From positions 3,100,001-3,164,000 of the forward strand of contig NZ_CP166850.1 in NCBI RefSeq assembly GCF_041346945.1: a DNA stretch of 64,000 bases, in the 5' to 3' direction. This DNA is from Amycolatopsis sp. cg9. GTDB taxonomy: Bacteria > Actinomycetota > Actinomycetes > Mycobacteriales > Pseudonocardiaceae. Position numbers and translations under genes: made by a program. Positions 24,852 to 33,413 of the stretch are shown here, one piece after another. The notes under the pieces were generated by a model. That model did not search any database. It worked only from the letters and a program-made list of their open reading frames with translations, and was not told the origin of the DNA. Positions within the stretch are counted from its first letter, which is position 1, and each line of letters starts with the position of its first letter.

Positions 24852-25955
24852 ATGCACATCGTCCAGCTCGCGAACTTCTACGGGCCGCGCTCGGGCGGGC
24901 TCCGGACCGCGCTGCACCACCTGGGCGCCGGCTACGTCGCGAGCGGCCACCGGGTGACGCTCGTGGTGCCCGGCACCCGGTACGCCGACGAAGTCCTGCC
25001 CACGGGCGTGCGGCGGTTTTCCTTGCCGGCGCCCAAGATCCCGGGCACCGGCGGGTACCGCGCGGTCGACCCGCACCGCGTCCGCGCGGTGCTGCGAAGA
25101 CTCGAACCGGACCGGCTGGAGGTGTCGGACCGGCTGACGCTGCGCGGGATGGGTGGCTGGGCGCGGCGCCACGGCGTCCCCAGCACGGTCATCTCGCACG
25201 AGCGCCTCGACCGGCTGCTGGAGCAGTTCCTGCTGCCGGAGCCGGTGGCGCGCCGCGTCGCCGACGTCGCGAACCGGCGGATGGCCGAGAGCTACGACAC
25301 GGTCGTCTGCACGACGGCGTTCGCCCGGGCGGAGTTCGACCGGATCGCCGCCCCGAACGTCCACCGGGTACCGCTCGGCGTCGACCTGGCGACGTTCCGG
25401 CCGGCCATGCGCGACGACGGCTGGCGCACCGATCTCGCCGGGGGAGCGGACGCCCTGCTCGTCCACTGTGGACGGCTGTCGCCGGAGAAGCACGTGGAGC
25501 GCAGCGTGGACACCGTCGCTTCGCTGACCGAGGCCGGCGTGAAGGTGCGGCTGGTGGTGGCGGGCGACGGCCCCCGCCGCCGGGCGCTGGAACGCCGGGC
25601 GCGCGGCCTGCCGGTGACGTTCCTGGGGTTCCTGTCCGGCCGCGGCGACGTCGCACGCCTGCTGGCCAGCGCGGACGTCTCGCTGGCGCCCGGCCCGCAC
25701 GAGACGTTCGGGCTCGCGGCGCTGGAGGCGCTGGCGTCCGGGACGCCGGTGGTGGTGTCGGCGTCCTCGGCGCTGCGGGAGATCGTCGGCCCGGGGTGCG
25801 GCGCGGCGGTCGACGACCACGCGCCCGCGTTCGCCTCCGCCGTGACGAACCTGCTCGACAGCCCCGAAGACCTGCGCCGCGCGGCGGCCCGCGCCCGGGC
25901 GGAGCAGTTCACCTGGCCCGCCGCGGTGGCCGGGATGCTGGCCGCCTTCCGCTGA
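24852..25955 (+). CDS. PimC-like mannosyltransferase (GT4)
   Basis: The 367-residue product starts MHIVQLANFYGPRSGGLRTA, a beginning I associate with the PimC group of phosphatidylinositol mannosyltransferases. The GT-B features include GGYRAVDP, LEVSDRLTLR, the nucleotide-binding LLVHCGRLSPEKHVE and the E-x7-E motif in HETFGLAALEALASGTPVV. It probably adds mannose from GDP-mannose to a PIM-type lipid at the inner membrane face. The ATG overlaps nothing but follows the MgtA-like stop by 1 bp. PimC is strain-variable in mycobacteria; here it forms a stable-looking pair with MgtA. Confidence 0.85.
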   Translation: MHIVQLANFYGPRSGGLRTALHHLGAGYVASGHRVTLVVPGTRYADEVLPTGVRRFSLPAPKIPGTGGYRAVDPHRVRAVLRRLEPDRLEVSDRLTLRGMGGWARRHGVPSTVISHERLDRLLEQFLLPEPVARRVADVANRRMAESYDTVVCTTAFARAEFDRIAAPNVHRVPLGVDLATFRPAMRDDGWRTDLAGGADALLVHCGRLSPEKHVERSVDTVASLTEAGVKVRLVVAGDGPRRRALERRARGLPVTFLGFLSGRGDVARLLASADVSLAPGPHETFGLAALEALASGTPVVVSASSALREIVGPGCGAAVDDHAPAFASAVTNLLDSPEDLRRAAARARAEQFTWPAAVAGMLAAFR

Positions 25956-25959
25956 CCCC

Positions 25960-26412
25960 TCACGGACGCGCGTAGCCGGGGTGGACGCCCGGGGTGAGGT
26001 CCTGGTCGGCGGCGATCTTGGTCAGGAGGGCGTGCAGGGTCGCGCGCTCGTCGTCCGACAACGCCGCGGTGAGCGTGCGGTCGTGGGCGGCCGCGGCCTG
26101 GGCGACGCGGCCCATGAACGCCCGGCCGTCCTCGCTGAGCTCCAGCGCGTAGAGCCGCCGGTCTTCCGGGTTGCGGTGGCGCTCGATCAGGCCGCGCTTC
26201 TCCAGGCCGTCGACCAGCGCGACCAGCCTGGTGGGCGGGGTGCCGAGCTGGGCCGCGATCGCCTGCTGGCTCTGCCCCGGCCGCGTCGCGACCAGCCGCA
26301 GCAGCCCGACCTGCGGCGGCGTCAGGTCCAGCTCGCCGATCCGCTCGGTGAACCGCTGCGCCGCGTGCGCGCCCACCTGGGCCAGCAGGAACGCGCTGCC
26401 GAAACCGTTCAT
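25960..26412 (-). CDS. MarR-family transcriptional regulator
   Basis: The 150-residue protein has the MarR winged helix (LTPPQVGLLRLVATRPGQS, TRLVALVDGLEKRGLIERHR) and the DxR wing sequence NPEDRRLYAL. ATG 26412 is chosen over 26436 because TACGGT (26425-26420, minus strand) lies 7 nt before it. It is divergent from a small membrane protein gene and a 20-bp palindrome lies between, so it probably represses that gene and itself. Convergent with the PimC-like gene (4 bp between stops). Confidence 0.9.
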   Translation of the reverse strand: MNGFGSAFLLAQVGAHAAQRFTERIGELDLTPPQVGLLRLVATRPGQSQQAIAAQLGTPPTRLVALVDGLEKRGLIERHRNPEDRRLYALELSEDGRAFMGRVAQAAAAHDRTLTAALSDDERATLHALLTKIAADQDLTPGVHPGYARP

Positions 26413-26437
26413 GACCGGAACCGTAGCCGTTGACAAT

Positions 26438-26457
26438 CGATTACACCAGTGTAATCG
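26438..26457. promoter_or_regulatory. probable MarR operator in divergent promoter
   Basis: CGATTACACCAGTGTAATCG is an inverted repeat with perfect 9-base arms and a 2-base centre, typical in size and AT-rich arms for MarR dimers. It lies just after a TTGACA -35 box at 26430-26435 and before the ATG at 26466, so binding would block the rightward promoter. It is the only AT-rich stretch in the surrounding DNA. Confidence 0.78.
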
Positions 26458-26465
26458 TTTATACC

Positions 26466-27011
26466 ATGAAACGAATCGCAGTCATCGCCTACGGCCTGTT
26501 CACCGTCGCCGGGGGAGTCCTCGGCGCCACCGGCACCCGCCCGGATTCGTCCGCGGCCGAGATCGCCGCCTACGACGCCGCCCACCAGGGGCTCGTCCAG
26601 TTGCTGGCCCTCGTCGTCTTCGGCGCCGGGCTGTCCCTCGCGACCTGGACGGCGGCCGCGAGACCACCGAAGCTCGGCTACGCCGGCGGCTTGCTCGCGT
26701 CCGGCTCGCTCCTGCTGAGCGGCCTCGCCACCTGGACGGCCGCGCAGAACCCGGACTTCGGCCGCCCGTTCACGTCGCTGGCCTTCGCGGCAGGCGCCTT
26801 CGGGTTCGCCGTGCCCCTCGCGCTGCTCATCGCGGACGTGGCGCGCTCCGAGCGGAAGTGGCTCGCGGTCACCGGCTACGTCGTCGCCGCGCTGGCCGGG
26901 CTCTCGGCGTTCGGCATGCTGACCGAGGTGCTCTACCCGTTGGTCCCGGTGGCGCGCTTCGGCGGGCTCGTCTGGCTGGTGCTCGCAACCTTCGTCAAGC
27001 CCCGCGACTAA
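26466..27011 (+). CDS. small polytopic membrane protein under probable MarR control
   Basis: The 181-residue protein has about five hydrophobic segments (for example AVIAYGLFTVAGGVLGATG, LVQLLALVVFGAGLSLATW, GGLVWLVLATFV) and no signature motif that I recognise. ATG 26466 is preferred over the upstream 26430 because the latter would place the operator inside the gene. It is divergent from marR with the palindrome between. Its stop codon TAA forms the first part of the TAATCT box in front of menG. A detoxification or stress role is suggested only by the regulator type. Confidence 0.8.
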   Translation: MKRIAVIAYGLFTVAGGVLGATGTRPDSSAAEIAAYDAAHQGLVQLLALVVFGAGLSLATWTAAARPPKLGYAGGLLASGSLLLSGLATWTAAQNPDFGRPFTSLAFAAGAFGFAVPLALLIADVARSERKWLAVTGYVVAALAGLSAFGMLTEVLYPLVPVARFGGLVWLVLATFVKPRD

Positions 27012-27020
27012 TCTCAAGTC

Positions 27021-27710
27021 ATGTCACGCGCAAGCCTGGACAAGGACCCGCACGAAGTCGCCGCGATGTTCGACGGCGTCGCGTCCGGGTACGACCGGGC
27101 GAACTCGTTCATGACCTTCGGCTTCGACCGGCGCTGGCGCACCACCACCGCCCGCGTGCTCGACGCCCGCCGCGGCGAGAAGGTCCTGGACCTGGCCGCC
27201 GGCACCGGGGTGTCCACCGTCGAGTACGCCCGCGGTGGCGCCTGGTGCCTGGCCGCGGACTTCTCGTTCGGCATGCTGCGCGCCGGGCTGCACCGCAAGG
27301 TCCCGATGGTCGCGGCCGACGCGCTCAACCTGCCGTTCGCCGACGAGAGCTTCGACGCCGTGACGATCTCGCTGGCGCTGCGCAACTTCGTCGACACGAA
27401 GGCGGCGCTCACCGAGATCGCCCGGGTGGTCAAGCCCGGCGGCCGGCTGGTGATCTGCGAGGTCTCGACGCCGCCGTTCGCCCCGATCCGGTTCATCCAC
27501 CGGCGGTTCATGCTGAAGCTGCTCACGTGGGTCGGCAAGCGGACGTCGTCCAACCCCGAGGCGTACTCCTACCTGGCCGAATCGATGCTGGCCTGGCCGG
27601 ACCAGCGCACGCTCGGCGAGATCATCGCGAGCGCGGGCTGGGCCGACGTCGAGTGGTTGAACCTCACATTCGGCGTCGTGGCGATCCACCGCGCGCGCAA
27701 GCCTGCCTAA
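27021..27710 (+). CDS. menG: demethylmenaquinone methyltransferase (MenG/UbiE)
   Basis: The 229-residue SAM-dependent methyltransferase adds the C-methyl group that turns demethylmenaquinone into menaquinone. Features are [19 protein letters not shown] near the start, the SAM-binding [16 protein letters not shown], and the late [17 protein letters not shown]. It lies between a small membrane protein gene and menJ. TAATCT at 27009-27014 is 6 nt before the ATG, so the mRNA is probably leaderless. The order menG then menJ follows the biochemical order of the last two steps. Confidence 0.95.
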   Translation: MSRASLDKDPHEVAAMFDGVASGYDRANSFMTFGFDRRWRTTTARVLDARRGEKVLDLAAGTGVSTVEYARGGAWCLAADFSFGMLRAGLHRKVPMVAADALNLPFADESFDAVTISLALRNFVDTKAALTEIARVVKPGGRLVICEVSTPPFAPIRFIHRRFMLKLLTWVGKRTSSNPEAYSYLAESMLAWPDQRTLGEIIASAGWADVEWLNLTFGVVAIHRARKPA

Positions 27711-27719
27711 ACTCGCGGT

Positions 27720-29006
27720 ATGAGCCGTCGTAGCCCTGACCAGGACGCCGAAGTCATCGTCGTCGGCGCCGGACCGGCCGGGTCCACCGTCGCGACCTAC
27801 CTCGCCCGGTCGGGCGTCGACGTCCTGCTGCTGGAGAAGACCGAGTTCCCGCGCGAGAAGGTCTGCGGCGACGGCCTGACCCCGCGCGGTGTCAAGCAGC
27901 TCATCGACCTGGGCATCGACACCAGCGAGGACGCCGGCTGGGTGCACAGCCGCGGCCTGCGGATCCTCACCGGCGACCTGACGCTGGAGCTCGACTGGCC
28001 GGACCTCACGAGCTACCCGCCGTACGGCGTTTCCCGCACCCGCCACGACTTCGACGACCTGCTGGCGAAGCTCGCGGTGAAGGCGGGCGCGCGGCTCTAC
28101 GAGCGCACGACCGTCACGAGCGCGATCACGAACGCGAGCGGGCGCGTGGTCGGCGTCGAGGCGAAGGTCGGTCCGGAGAGGACGCCGGTGCACTACCGCG
28201 CGCCGCTCGTCCTGGCCTGCGACGGCGTCTCCGCGCGGCTCGCGCTGAGCGTCGGCATCCAGAAGAACGAGAAGCGCCCGATGGGCGTGGCGGTGCGCCA
28301 GTACTACAAGAGCCCGCGCCACGACGACCCGTTCATCGAGGGCCACCTCGAGCTGTGGGACAAGTCCGACCCGCGCGACCCGAAGCTGCTGCCGGGCTAC
28401 GGCTGGGCGTTCCCGCTCGGCGACGGCACGGTGAACGTCGGCCTCGGCATGCTCTCGACGTCGGCGTCGTTCCGGAACACCGACTACCGCGCGCTGCTGC
28501 GCCAGTGGCTCGACGGGACGCCGGAGGAGTGGGGCTACCGCGAGGAGAACGCGATCGGCAAGGTCGGCGGCGCCGGCCTCCCGATGGGCTTCAACCGCAC
28601 CCCGCACTACCGCGACGGCCTCCTGCTGCTCGGCGACGCGGGCGGCATGGTCAGCCCGTTCAACGGCGAGGGCATCTCGGCGGCGATGGAGTCGGCCCAG
28701 ATCGCGGCGGAGGTCGTCGTGCAAGCGCTTGCGCGGCGCGAAGGCCCTTCCCGCGAGCGGGCGCTGGAGGCGTACCCGCGCGCGGTCCGTGAGCTGATGG
28801 GCGGCTACTACCAGCTGGGGAACGTGTTCGCGAAGATCATCGGCAAACCGAAGATCATGCACGCCTGCACCAAGTACGGGCTCCGCATCAACAAGCTGCT
28901 GCCGCTGGTCTACAAGGGCCTGTCCGGCTGCTACGACGCCAAGGGCGGCGACGGCGTCGACCGCCTGATCTCGGCCCTCGCGAAGGCTGCTCCCTCCCCG
29001 CGCTGA
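27720..29006 (+). CDS. menJ: menaquinone side-chain reductase, geranylgeranyl reductase family (MenJ)
   Basis: The 428-residue flavoprotein begins with the Rossmann motif VIVVGAGPAGSTVATYLARS, has the FAD-contacting GDAGGMVSPFNGEGISAAM and a CxxxxG-type KVCGDGLTPRG. It matches the geranylgeranyl reductase family. In mycobacteria MenJ saturates one isoprene of the menaquinone tail, giving MK-9(II-H2). Position right after menG supports the same role here. TAAACT at 27708-27713, overlapping the menG stop, lies 6 nt before the ATG. Two palindromes follow the gene. Confidence 0.93.
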   Translation: MSRRSPDQDAEVIVVGAGPAGSTVATYLARSGVDVLLLEKTEFPREKVCGDGLTPRGVKQLIDLGIDTSEDAGWVHSRGLRILTGDLTLELDWPDLTSYPPYGVSRTRHDFDDLLAKLAVKAGARLYERTTVTSAITNASGRVVGVEAKVGPERTPVHYRAPLVLACDGVSARLALSVGIQKNEKRPMGVAVRQYYKSPRHDDPFIEGHLELWDKSDPRDPKLLPGYGWAFPLGDGTVNVGLGMLSTSASFRNTDYRALLRQWLDGTPEEWGYREENAIGKVGGAGLPMGFNRTPHYRDGLLLLGDAGGMVSPFNGEGISAAMESAQIAAEVVVQALARREGPSRERALEAYPRAVRELMGGYYQLGNVFAKIIGKPKIMHACTKYGLRINKLLPLVYKGLSGCYDAKGGDGVDRLISALAKAAPSPR

Positions 29007-29018
29007 CCCCGGCCAACC

Positions 29019-29042
29019 CCGCACTTTCACGTGAAAGTGCGG
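29019..29042. repeat. 24-bp palindrome after menJ
   Basis: Perfect inverted repeat with core GCACTTTCACGTGAAAGTGC, starting 12 bp after the menJ stop. First of a tandem pair. Confidence 0.88.
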
Positions 29043-29047
29043 CCCCC

Positions 29048-29079
29048 AGGTCGGCACTTTCACGTGAAAGTGCCGACCT
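29048..29079. repeat. 32-bp palindrome after menJ
   Basis: Perfect inverted repeat with the same GCACTTTCACGTGAAAGTGC-type core, extended by AGGTCG on the left and CGACCT on the right. Five bases separate it from the previous copy. Confidence 0.88.
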
Positions 29080-29314
29080 TTGCGCGCGCGGACACTCGGG
29101 TGGACTAACAAGTTGGCCGTGCGGTCAGTGGGATAGCTCACACCGCGATGTCTGTTTTGTCCGGTCGGGGAACGATCTTGCGACACCTTCGCGCAGGTCG
29201 CGCGGCCGCCGTCATCACCTCGTGACAACGATGGCGCCGAAACTTAGGGCACCCTTATAACACGGGGGCCTAGGGACAAGAGTGTGAGTCGCGTCCTAGA
29301 CTCCCCCCATGCTT

Positions 29315-29330
29315 TGTGAATCGCTTCACA
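29315..29330. promoter_or_regulatory. Rex operator 1 upstream of nuoA
   Basis: TGTGAATCGCTTCACA is an inverted repeat with TGTGAA/TTCACA arms and a 4-base centre, matching the actinobacterial Rex site (TGTGAAC-type arms). Rex senses the NADH/NAD+ ratio and in Streptomyces controls nuo and cyd genes. The site lies about 190 bp before nuoA. Confidence 0.82.
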
Positions 29331-29346
29331 TCCACGACGAGTGGCT

Positions 29347-29362
29347 TGTGAACTATTTCACA
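29347..29362. promoter_or_regulatory. Rex operator 2 upstream of nuoA
   Basis: TGTGAACTATTTCACA fits the Rex consensus and extends to 9-base perfect arms (29344-29365). Its centre is 32 bp from the centre of operator 1, close to three helical turns, so two Rex dimers could bind on the same DNA face. Confidence 0.85.
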
Positions 29363-29505
29363 AGCACCTTGAGGTCCAGCCACGGGCCGTAAGGAGACCC
29401 TGACCCTCGGCGGTGTGACCCAGGTCCCTTAGGGTGCCGACGAGGCCAAGCGGTTCCCCACCACAAGCACAACCGCATCGGCGCGGAAAGGATGGCGAAG
29501 ACCCC

Positions 29506-29925
29506 GTGCTGACGTTGCTGACCCGAACCGACACGGTGCAGCTGGCGCAAGAGGCTCCCAGTCTGAAGCCCTACCTGCCCATCGTGATCCTGTTCGTCCT
29601 GGCGCTCGGCTTCGCCGTGCTGTCGGTGCTGCTGGGCCCGCTCGTCGGCCCCAGCCGGTACAACAAGGCGAAGCTCGAGGCGTACGAGTGCGGCATCGAG
29701 CCGTCCCCGCAGCCGCTCGTCGGCGGTGGCCGGATGCCGGTCGCGTACTACATCACCGCGATGCTGTTCATCCTGTTCGACATCGAGATGGTCTTCCTCT
29801 ACCCGTTCGCCGTGCAGGCGGACGCGCTGGGCACGTTCGGCCTGGTGGAGATCCTGCTGTTCATCGCGACGGTCGGCTTCGCGTACGCCTACGTGTGGCG
29901 GCGCGGCGGCCTGGATTGGAACTAG
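29506..29925 (+). CDS. nuoA: NADH-quinone oxidoreductase subunit A
   Basis: The 139-residue membrane subunit has three hydrophobic helices and the conserved acidic loop [15 protein letters not shown], which contributes to the quinone-channel interface of complex I. The second helix contains [15 protein letters not shown], a signature of the family. GTG 29506 gives the expected length; the earlier ATG at 29434 would add a hydrophilic tail. First gene of the operon, 144 bp after the second Rex site. nuoB follows after 4 bp. Confidence 0.94.
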   Translation: MLTLLTRTDTVQLAQEAPSLKPYLPIVILFVLALGFAVLSVLLGPLVGPSRYNKAKLEAYECGIEPSPQPLVGGGRMPVAYYITAMLFILFDIEMVFLYPFAVQADALGTFGLVEILLFIATVGFAYAYVWRRGGLDWN

Positions 29926-29929
29926 ACCC

Positions 29930-30478
29930 ATGGGCCTCGAAGAGAAACTCCCCAACGGCATCCTGCTGGCCAGTCTCGAAGGTCTCGTCAACTGGTCGCG
30001 GAAGAACTCGATGTGGCCGGCCACCTTCGGGCTCGCCTGCTGCGCGATCGAGATGATGACGGTCGGCGGTTCCCGCTACGACATCGCCCGCTTCGGCATG
30101 GAGCGCTTCAGCGCGACGCCGCGGCAGGCCGACCTGATGATCGTCGCCGGCCGGGTCACGCAGAAGATGGCGCCGGTCCTGCGCCAGATCTACGACCAGA
30201 TGGCCGAGCCCAAGTGGGTGCTCGCCATGGGTGTCTGCGCCTCCTCCGGCGGCATGTTCAACAACTACGCCGTGGTCCAGGGCGTCGACCACATCGTGCC
30301 GGTCGACATGTACCTGCCCGGCTGCCCGCCGCGGCCGGAGATGCTGCTGGACGCGATCCTCAAGCTGCACGCCAAGATCCAGGACGAGCCGATCAACGCC
30401 CGCCGCGCCGCCATCCGCGCCGCCAGCGGGGCCCGCACCGAGCTCGTCGCGTCGTCGATCAAGTACGCGAAGAAGTAA
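29930..30478 (+). CDS. nuoB: NADH-quinone oxidoreductase subunit B
   Basis: The 182-residue subunit holds the terminal iron-sulfur cluster N2 that reduces menaquinone. Its four ligands are visible: the adjacent cysteines in [10 protein letters not shown], one in [10 protein letters not shown] and one in [10 protein letters not shown]. The longer frame upstream overlaps nuoA and is not used; ATG 29930 begins [10 protein letters not shown]. It packs against NuoD at the quinone site. Confidence 0.96.
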   Translation: MGLEEKLPNGILLASLEGLVNWSRKNSMWPATFGLACCAIEMMTVGGSRYDIARFGMERFSATPRQADLMIVAGRVTQKMAPVLRQIYDQMAEPKWVLAMGVCASSGGMFNNYAVVQGVDHIVPVDMYLPGCPPRPEMLLDAILKLHAKIQDEPINARRAAIRAASGARTELVASSIKYAKK

Positions 30479-30481
30479 GCG

Positions 30482-31231
30482 ATGACTGAAACTCCTGAGA
30501 CCGGCGGCGAGCAGTCCAGCGCCGACCGTCCCGAAGGCGGCCTCGAACCCCGGGGCGTCCGGCCCGCCGAACCCGTCGTCACCGGCCGCGAACGCCAGGG
30601 CATGTTCGGCGTCCACGGCACCGGCGACACCTCCGGCTACGGCGGCGTCCGGCTCCCGGCCTACAGCCCCGCGCCGGCCGAGCGCCCGTACGGCGGCTGG
30701 TTCGACCAGTTCGCCGACGAGTTCTACGCCGCCCTGTCGGACAACAAGATCCCCGCCGAAGCGATCCTGCAGACGACGGTCGACCGCGGCGAGATCACCT
30801 TCTACGTCGCCCGCGAGCAGCTGCCCGCGATCGCCAAGGTGCTGCGCGACGACGGCGGTCTCCGCTTCGAACTGCTGTCCTCGGTGTCCGGTGTGGACTA
30901 CGGCGTCGACGTTCCGCAGCGGCTGCACGCGGTCTACCACTTCACGTCGCTGACCTACCGCCGCCGGATCCGCCTCGAGGTCACCCTCGACGTCGACGAC
31001 GCGCACGTGCCGTCGCTGGTCGGGCTCTACCCGACCGCCGACTGGCAGGAGCGCGAGGCCTGGGACATGTTCGGCATCGTCTTCGACGGCCACCCGGCGC
31101 TCACCCGGATCCTCATGCCGGACGACTGGGACGGCCACCCCCAGCGCAAGGACTACCCGCTCGGCGGGATCCCGGTCGAATACAAGGGCGCGGAGATCCC
31201 GCCGCCGGACCAGCGGAGGTCGTACTCGTGA
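30482..31231 (+). CDS. nuoC: NADH-quinone oxidoreductase subunit C
   Basis: The 249-residue peripheral-arm subunit carries the 30-kDa domain with [13 protein letters not shown], the strongly conserved [17 protein letters not shown] and the HPLRKDYPL-like [11 protein letters not shown]. The first 60 residues are a low-complexity extension. It is separate from NuoD, unlike the fused NuoCD of enterobacteria. It overlaps nuoD by 4 bp. Confidence 0.95.
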   Translation: MTETPETGGEQSSADRPEGGLEPRGVRPAEPVVTGRERQGMFGVHGTGDTSGYGGVRLPAYSPAPAERPYGGWFDQFADEFYAALSDNKIPAEAILQTTVDRGEITFYVAREQLPAIAKVLRDDGGLRFELLSSVSGVDYGVDVPQRLHAVYHFTSLTYRRRIRLEVTLDVDDAHVPSLVGLYPTADWQEREAWDMFGIVFDGHPALTRILMPDDWDGHPQRKDYPLGGIPVEYKGAEIPPPDQRRSYS

Positions 31232-32559
31232 CCATCAACGACGAAACCACCGAAGTCCCCGAAGCCGACTCCCGCGACACCACCGAGGGCCGCGTCTACT
31301 CGGTCTCCGGCGGCGACTGGGACGACGTCATCGCCGACGCGGCGCACGACGAGCGCATGGTCATCAACATGGGCCCGCAGCACCCGTCGACGCACGGCGT
31401 GCTCCGGCTCGTGCTGGAGATGGAGGGCGAGACCGTCACGCAGCTGCGGTCGGTCATCGGCTACCTCCACACCGGCATCGAGAAGAACTGCGAGTACCGG
31501 ACCTGGACCCAGGGCGTCACCTTCGTGACGCGCATGGACTACCTGGCCCCGCTTTCGACGGAGATGGCCTACTGCCTCGGCGTCGAGAAGCTGCTGCAGA
31601 TCGAAGCCCCGCGCCGCGCGCAGCTGCTGCGCGTGATGCTGCTGGAGATCAACCGGATCGGCTCGCACCTCGTCTACATCGCGACCGGCGGCATGGAGCT
31701 CGGCGCCACCACCGCGATGACGCTCGGCTTCCGCGAGCGCGAAGAGGTGCTGCACCTGCTGGAGCACCTGACCGGCCTGCGGATGAACCACGCGTTCATC
31801 CGCCCCGGCGGCCTCGCGCAGGACATGCCGGCCGACTACCACGAGAAGGTCACCGACTTCGTCAAGACGATGAAGAAGCGCCTTCCGCTGTACGACAAGC
31901 TGTTCACCGGGCAGCCGATCTGGCGCAACCGGCTCAAGGGCGTGGGCTACCTGCCGGTCGACGCGTGCCTCGCGCTCGGCGTCACCGGCCCGGTGCTGCG
32001 GTCCGCCGGCCTCCCGTGGGACCTGCGCAAGACCGAGCCGTACTCCTGCTACGACGAGTTCGACTTCGACGTGCCCGTGGACAACGGCGCCGACTGCTGG
32101 TCGCGCTACCTGATCCGGGTGCACGAGATGCACGAGAGCCTCAAGATCATCGAGCAGTGCCTCGAGAAGCTCGAGCCGGGCCCGGTCATGGTCGAGGACA
32201 AGAAGGTCGCCTGGCCCGCGCAGCTGTCGATCGGCAGCGACGGCATGGGCAACTCGCTCGAGCACGTCAAGAAGATCATGGGCCAGTCGATGGAGTCCCT
32301 GATCCACCACTTCAAGCTGGTGACCGAGGGCTTCAAGGTGCCGGCCGGCCAGGTCTACACCTCGGTCGAGTCGCCGCGCGGCGAGCTGAGCGCGCACCTG
32401 GTCTCCGACGGCGGCACGCGGCCGCTGCGGGTCCACGTGCGCGAACCGAGCTTCGTGAACCTGCAGTCGATGCCCGCAATGGCCGAAGGCGGCCTGGTCG
32501 CGGACGTGATCGCCGCGATCGCCTCGATCGACCCCGTCATGGGGGGAGTGGACCGATGA
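31228..32559 (+). CDS. nuoD: NADH-quinone oxidoreductase subunit D
   Basis: The 443-residue 49-kDa subunit shows [15 protein letters not shown] near residue 50, whose histidine lines the quinone pocket, then [10 protein letters not shown] and the C-terminal DPVMGGVDR. It forms the quinone site with NuoB. GTG 31228 overlaps the nuoC stop, and the nuoE ATG overlaps this stop by 4 bp. Confidence 0.96.
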   Translation: MTINDETTEVPEADSRDTTEGRVYSVSGGDWDDVIADAAHDERMVINMGPQHPSTHGVLRLVLEMEGETVTQLRSVIGYLHTGIEKNCEYRTWTQGVTFVTRMDYLAPLSTEMAYCLGVEKLLQIEAPRRAQLLRVMLLEINRIGSHLVYIATGGMELGATTAMTLGFREREEVLHLLEHLTGLRMNHAFIRPGGLAQDMPADYHEKVTDFVKTMKKRLPLYDKLFTGQPIWRNRLKGVGYLPVDACLALGVTGPVLRSAGLPWDLRKTEPYSCYDEFDFDVPVDNGADCWSRYLIRVHEMHESLKIIEQCLEKLEPGPVMVEDKKVAWPAQLSIGSDGMGNSLEHVKKIMGQSMESLIHHFKLVTEGFKVPAGQVYTSVESPRGELSAHLVSDGGTRPLRVHVREPSFVNLQSMPAMAEGGLVADVIAAIASIDPVMGGVDR

Positions 32560-33413
32560 GCACAGCAGTTCCCGAACCCGGCCCGAAGGACGCCGTGACG
32601 ACGCACGCCGCGGCCGGGCCGGACGTCGACGTGGTCGCCATCGCGCCGGACCCCGATGTCGCAGCCGGGATCATCACCGAGACGCCGCTCGAGGACGTCT
32701 TCGACGCCGGCACCACGGCCCAGGCGCAGGAGATCATCTCCCGCTACCCGATGTCCCGCTCGGCGCTGCTGCCGATGCTGCACCTCGTGCAGTCCGTGCA
32801 GGGCTACGTCAGCCAGGAGGGCATCGCGTTCTGCGCGAAGCAGCTCGACCTGTCCGACGCCGAGGTCAGCGCGGTCGCGACGTTCTACACGATGTACAAG
32901 CGCAAGCCGTGCGGCGAGCACCTCGTGAGCGTCTGCACCAACACGCTGTGCGCGGCCATGGGCGGCGACGCGATCTACAAGCGGCTCCAGACGCACCTCG
33001 GGTCGGAGGAAGAACCGCTGGGGCACAACGAGACCGCGGGCACGCCGAACGAGCCGGGCTCGATCACCCTCGAGCACGCCGAGTGCCTCGCGGCCTGCGA
33101 CCTCGCGCCGGTCATCCAGGTCAACTACGAGTACTTCGACAACCAGACCGAGGACAAGGCGGTCGCGCTGGTCGACGCGCTGCAGGCGGGCAAGAAGCCG
33201 GCGCCGACGCGCGGCGCGCCGCTGTCCACGTTCAAGGGCGCCGAGCTGCAGCTGGCCGGGTTCTTCCCGGAGGACGAGGCGGCCTACCGCCGGGACGTCG
33301 ACGGACCGTCGCAGGCCGTCGAGACGTTGCGGGGCGCGAAGCTCGCGCAGGACCGTGGCTGGGTCGCCCCGGTGGCTTCCGATGTCCCACTCCCAGAAGT
33401 GGAGAAGAAGTAA
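32556..33413 (+). CDS. nuoE: NADH-quinone oxidoreductase subunit E
   Basis: The 285-residue 24-kDa subunit binds the [2Fe-2S] cluster N1a through VCTNTLC and ECLAACD. The thioredoxin-like domain is preceded by about 45 residues of acidic low-complexity sequence, and a C-terminal tail of about 70 residues follows, making it longer than the Escherichia coli subunit (166 residues). It works with NuoF in NADH oxidation. Its TAA overlaps the nuoF ATG by one base (TAATG). Confidence 0.94.
   Translation: MSTAVPEPGPKDAVTTHAAAGPDVDVVAIAPDPDVAAGIITETPLEDVFDAGTTAQAQEIISRYPMSRSALLPMLHLVQSVQGYVSQEGIAFCAKQLDLSDAEVSAVATFYTMYKRKPCGEHLVSVCTNTLCAAMGGDAIYKRLQTHLGSEEEPLGHNETAGTPNEPGSITLEHAECLAACDLAPVIQVNYEYFDNQTEDKAVALVDALQAGKKPAPTRGAPLSTFKGAELQLAGFFPEDEAAYRRDVDGPSQAVETLRGAKLAQDRGWVAPVASDVPLPEVEKK

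Larger units (their letters stand above)
29080..29505. other. long regulatory region upstream of nuoA
   Basis: No gene was found in these 426 bp. The region is less GC-rich than its surroundings and holds two Rex-type operators. Candidate promoter boxes are GGGACA (29273-29278) with TAGACT (29297-29302) at 18-bp spacing, and a TATAAC box at 29256-29261. If TAGACT is used, the first operator begins a few bases after the transcription start and the nuoA leader is about 200 nt, within which TCGGC (29408) and GCCGA (29432) arms could pair. The promoter assignment is tentative. Confidence 0.6.

Noticed and set aside
29408..29436. Possible riboswitch or attenuator in the nuo leader
   Set aside because: Only a short TCGGC/GCCGA pairing is visible; no known riboswitch core or U-tract was recognised.
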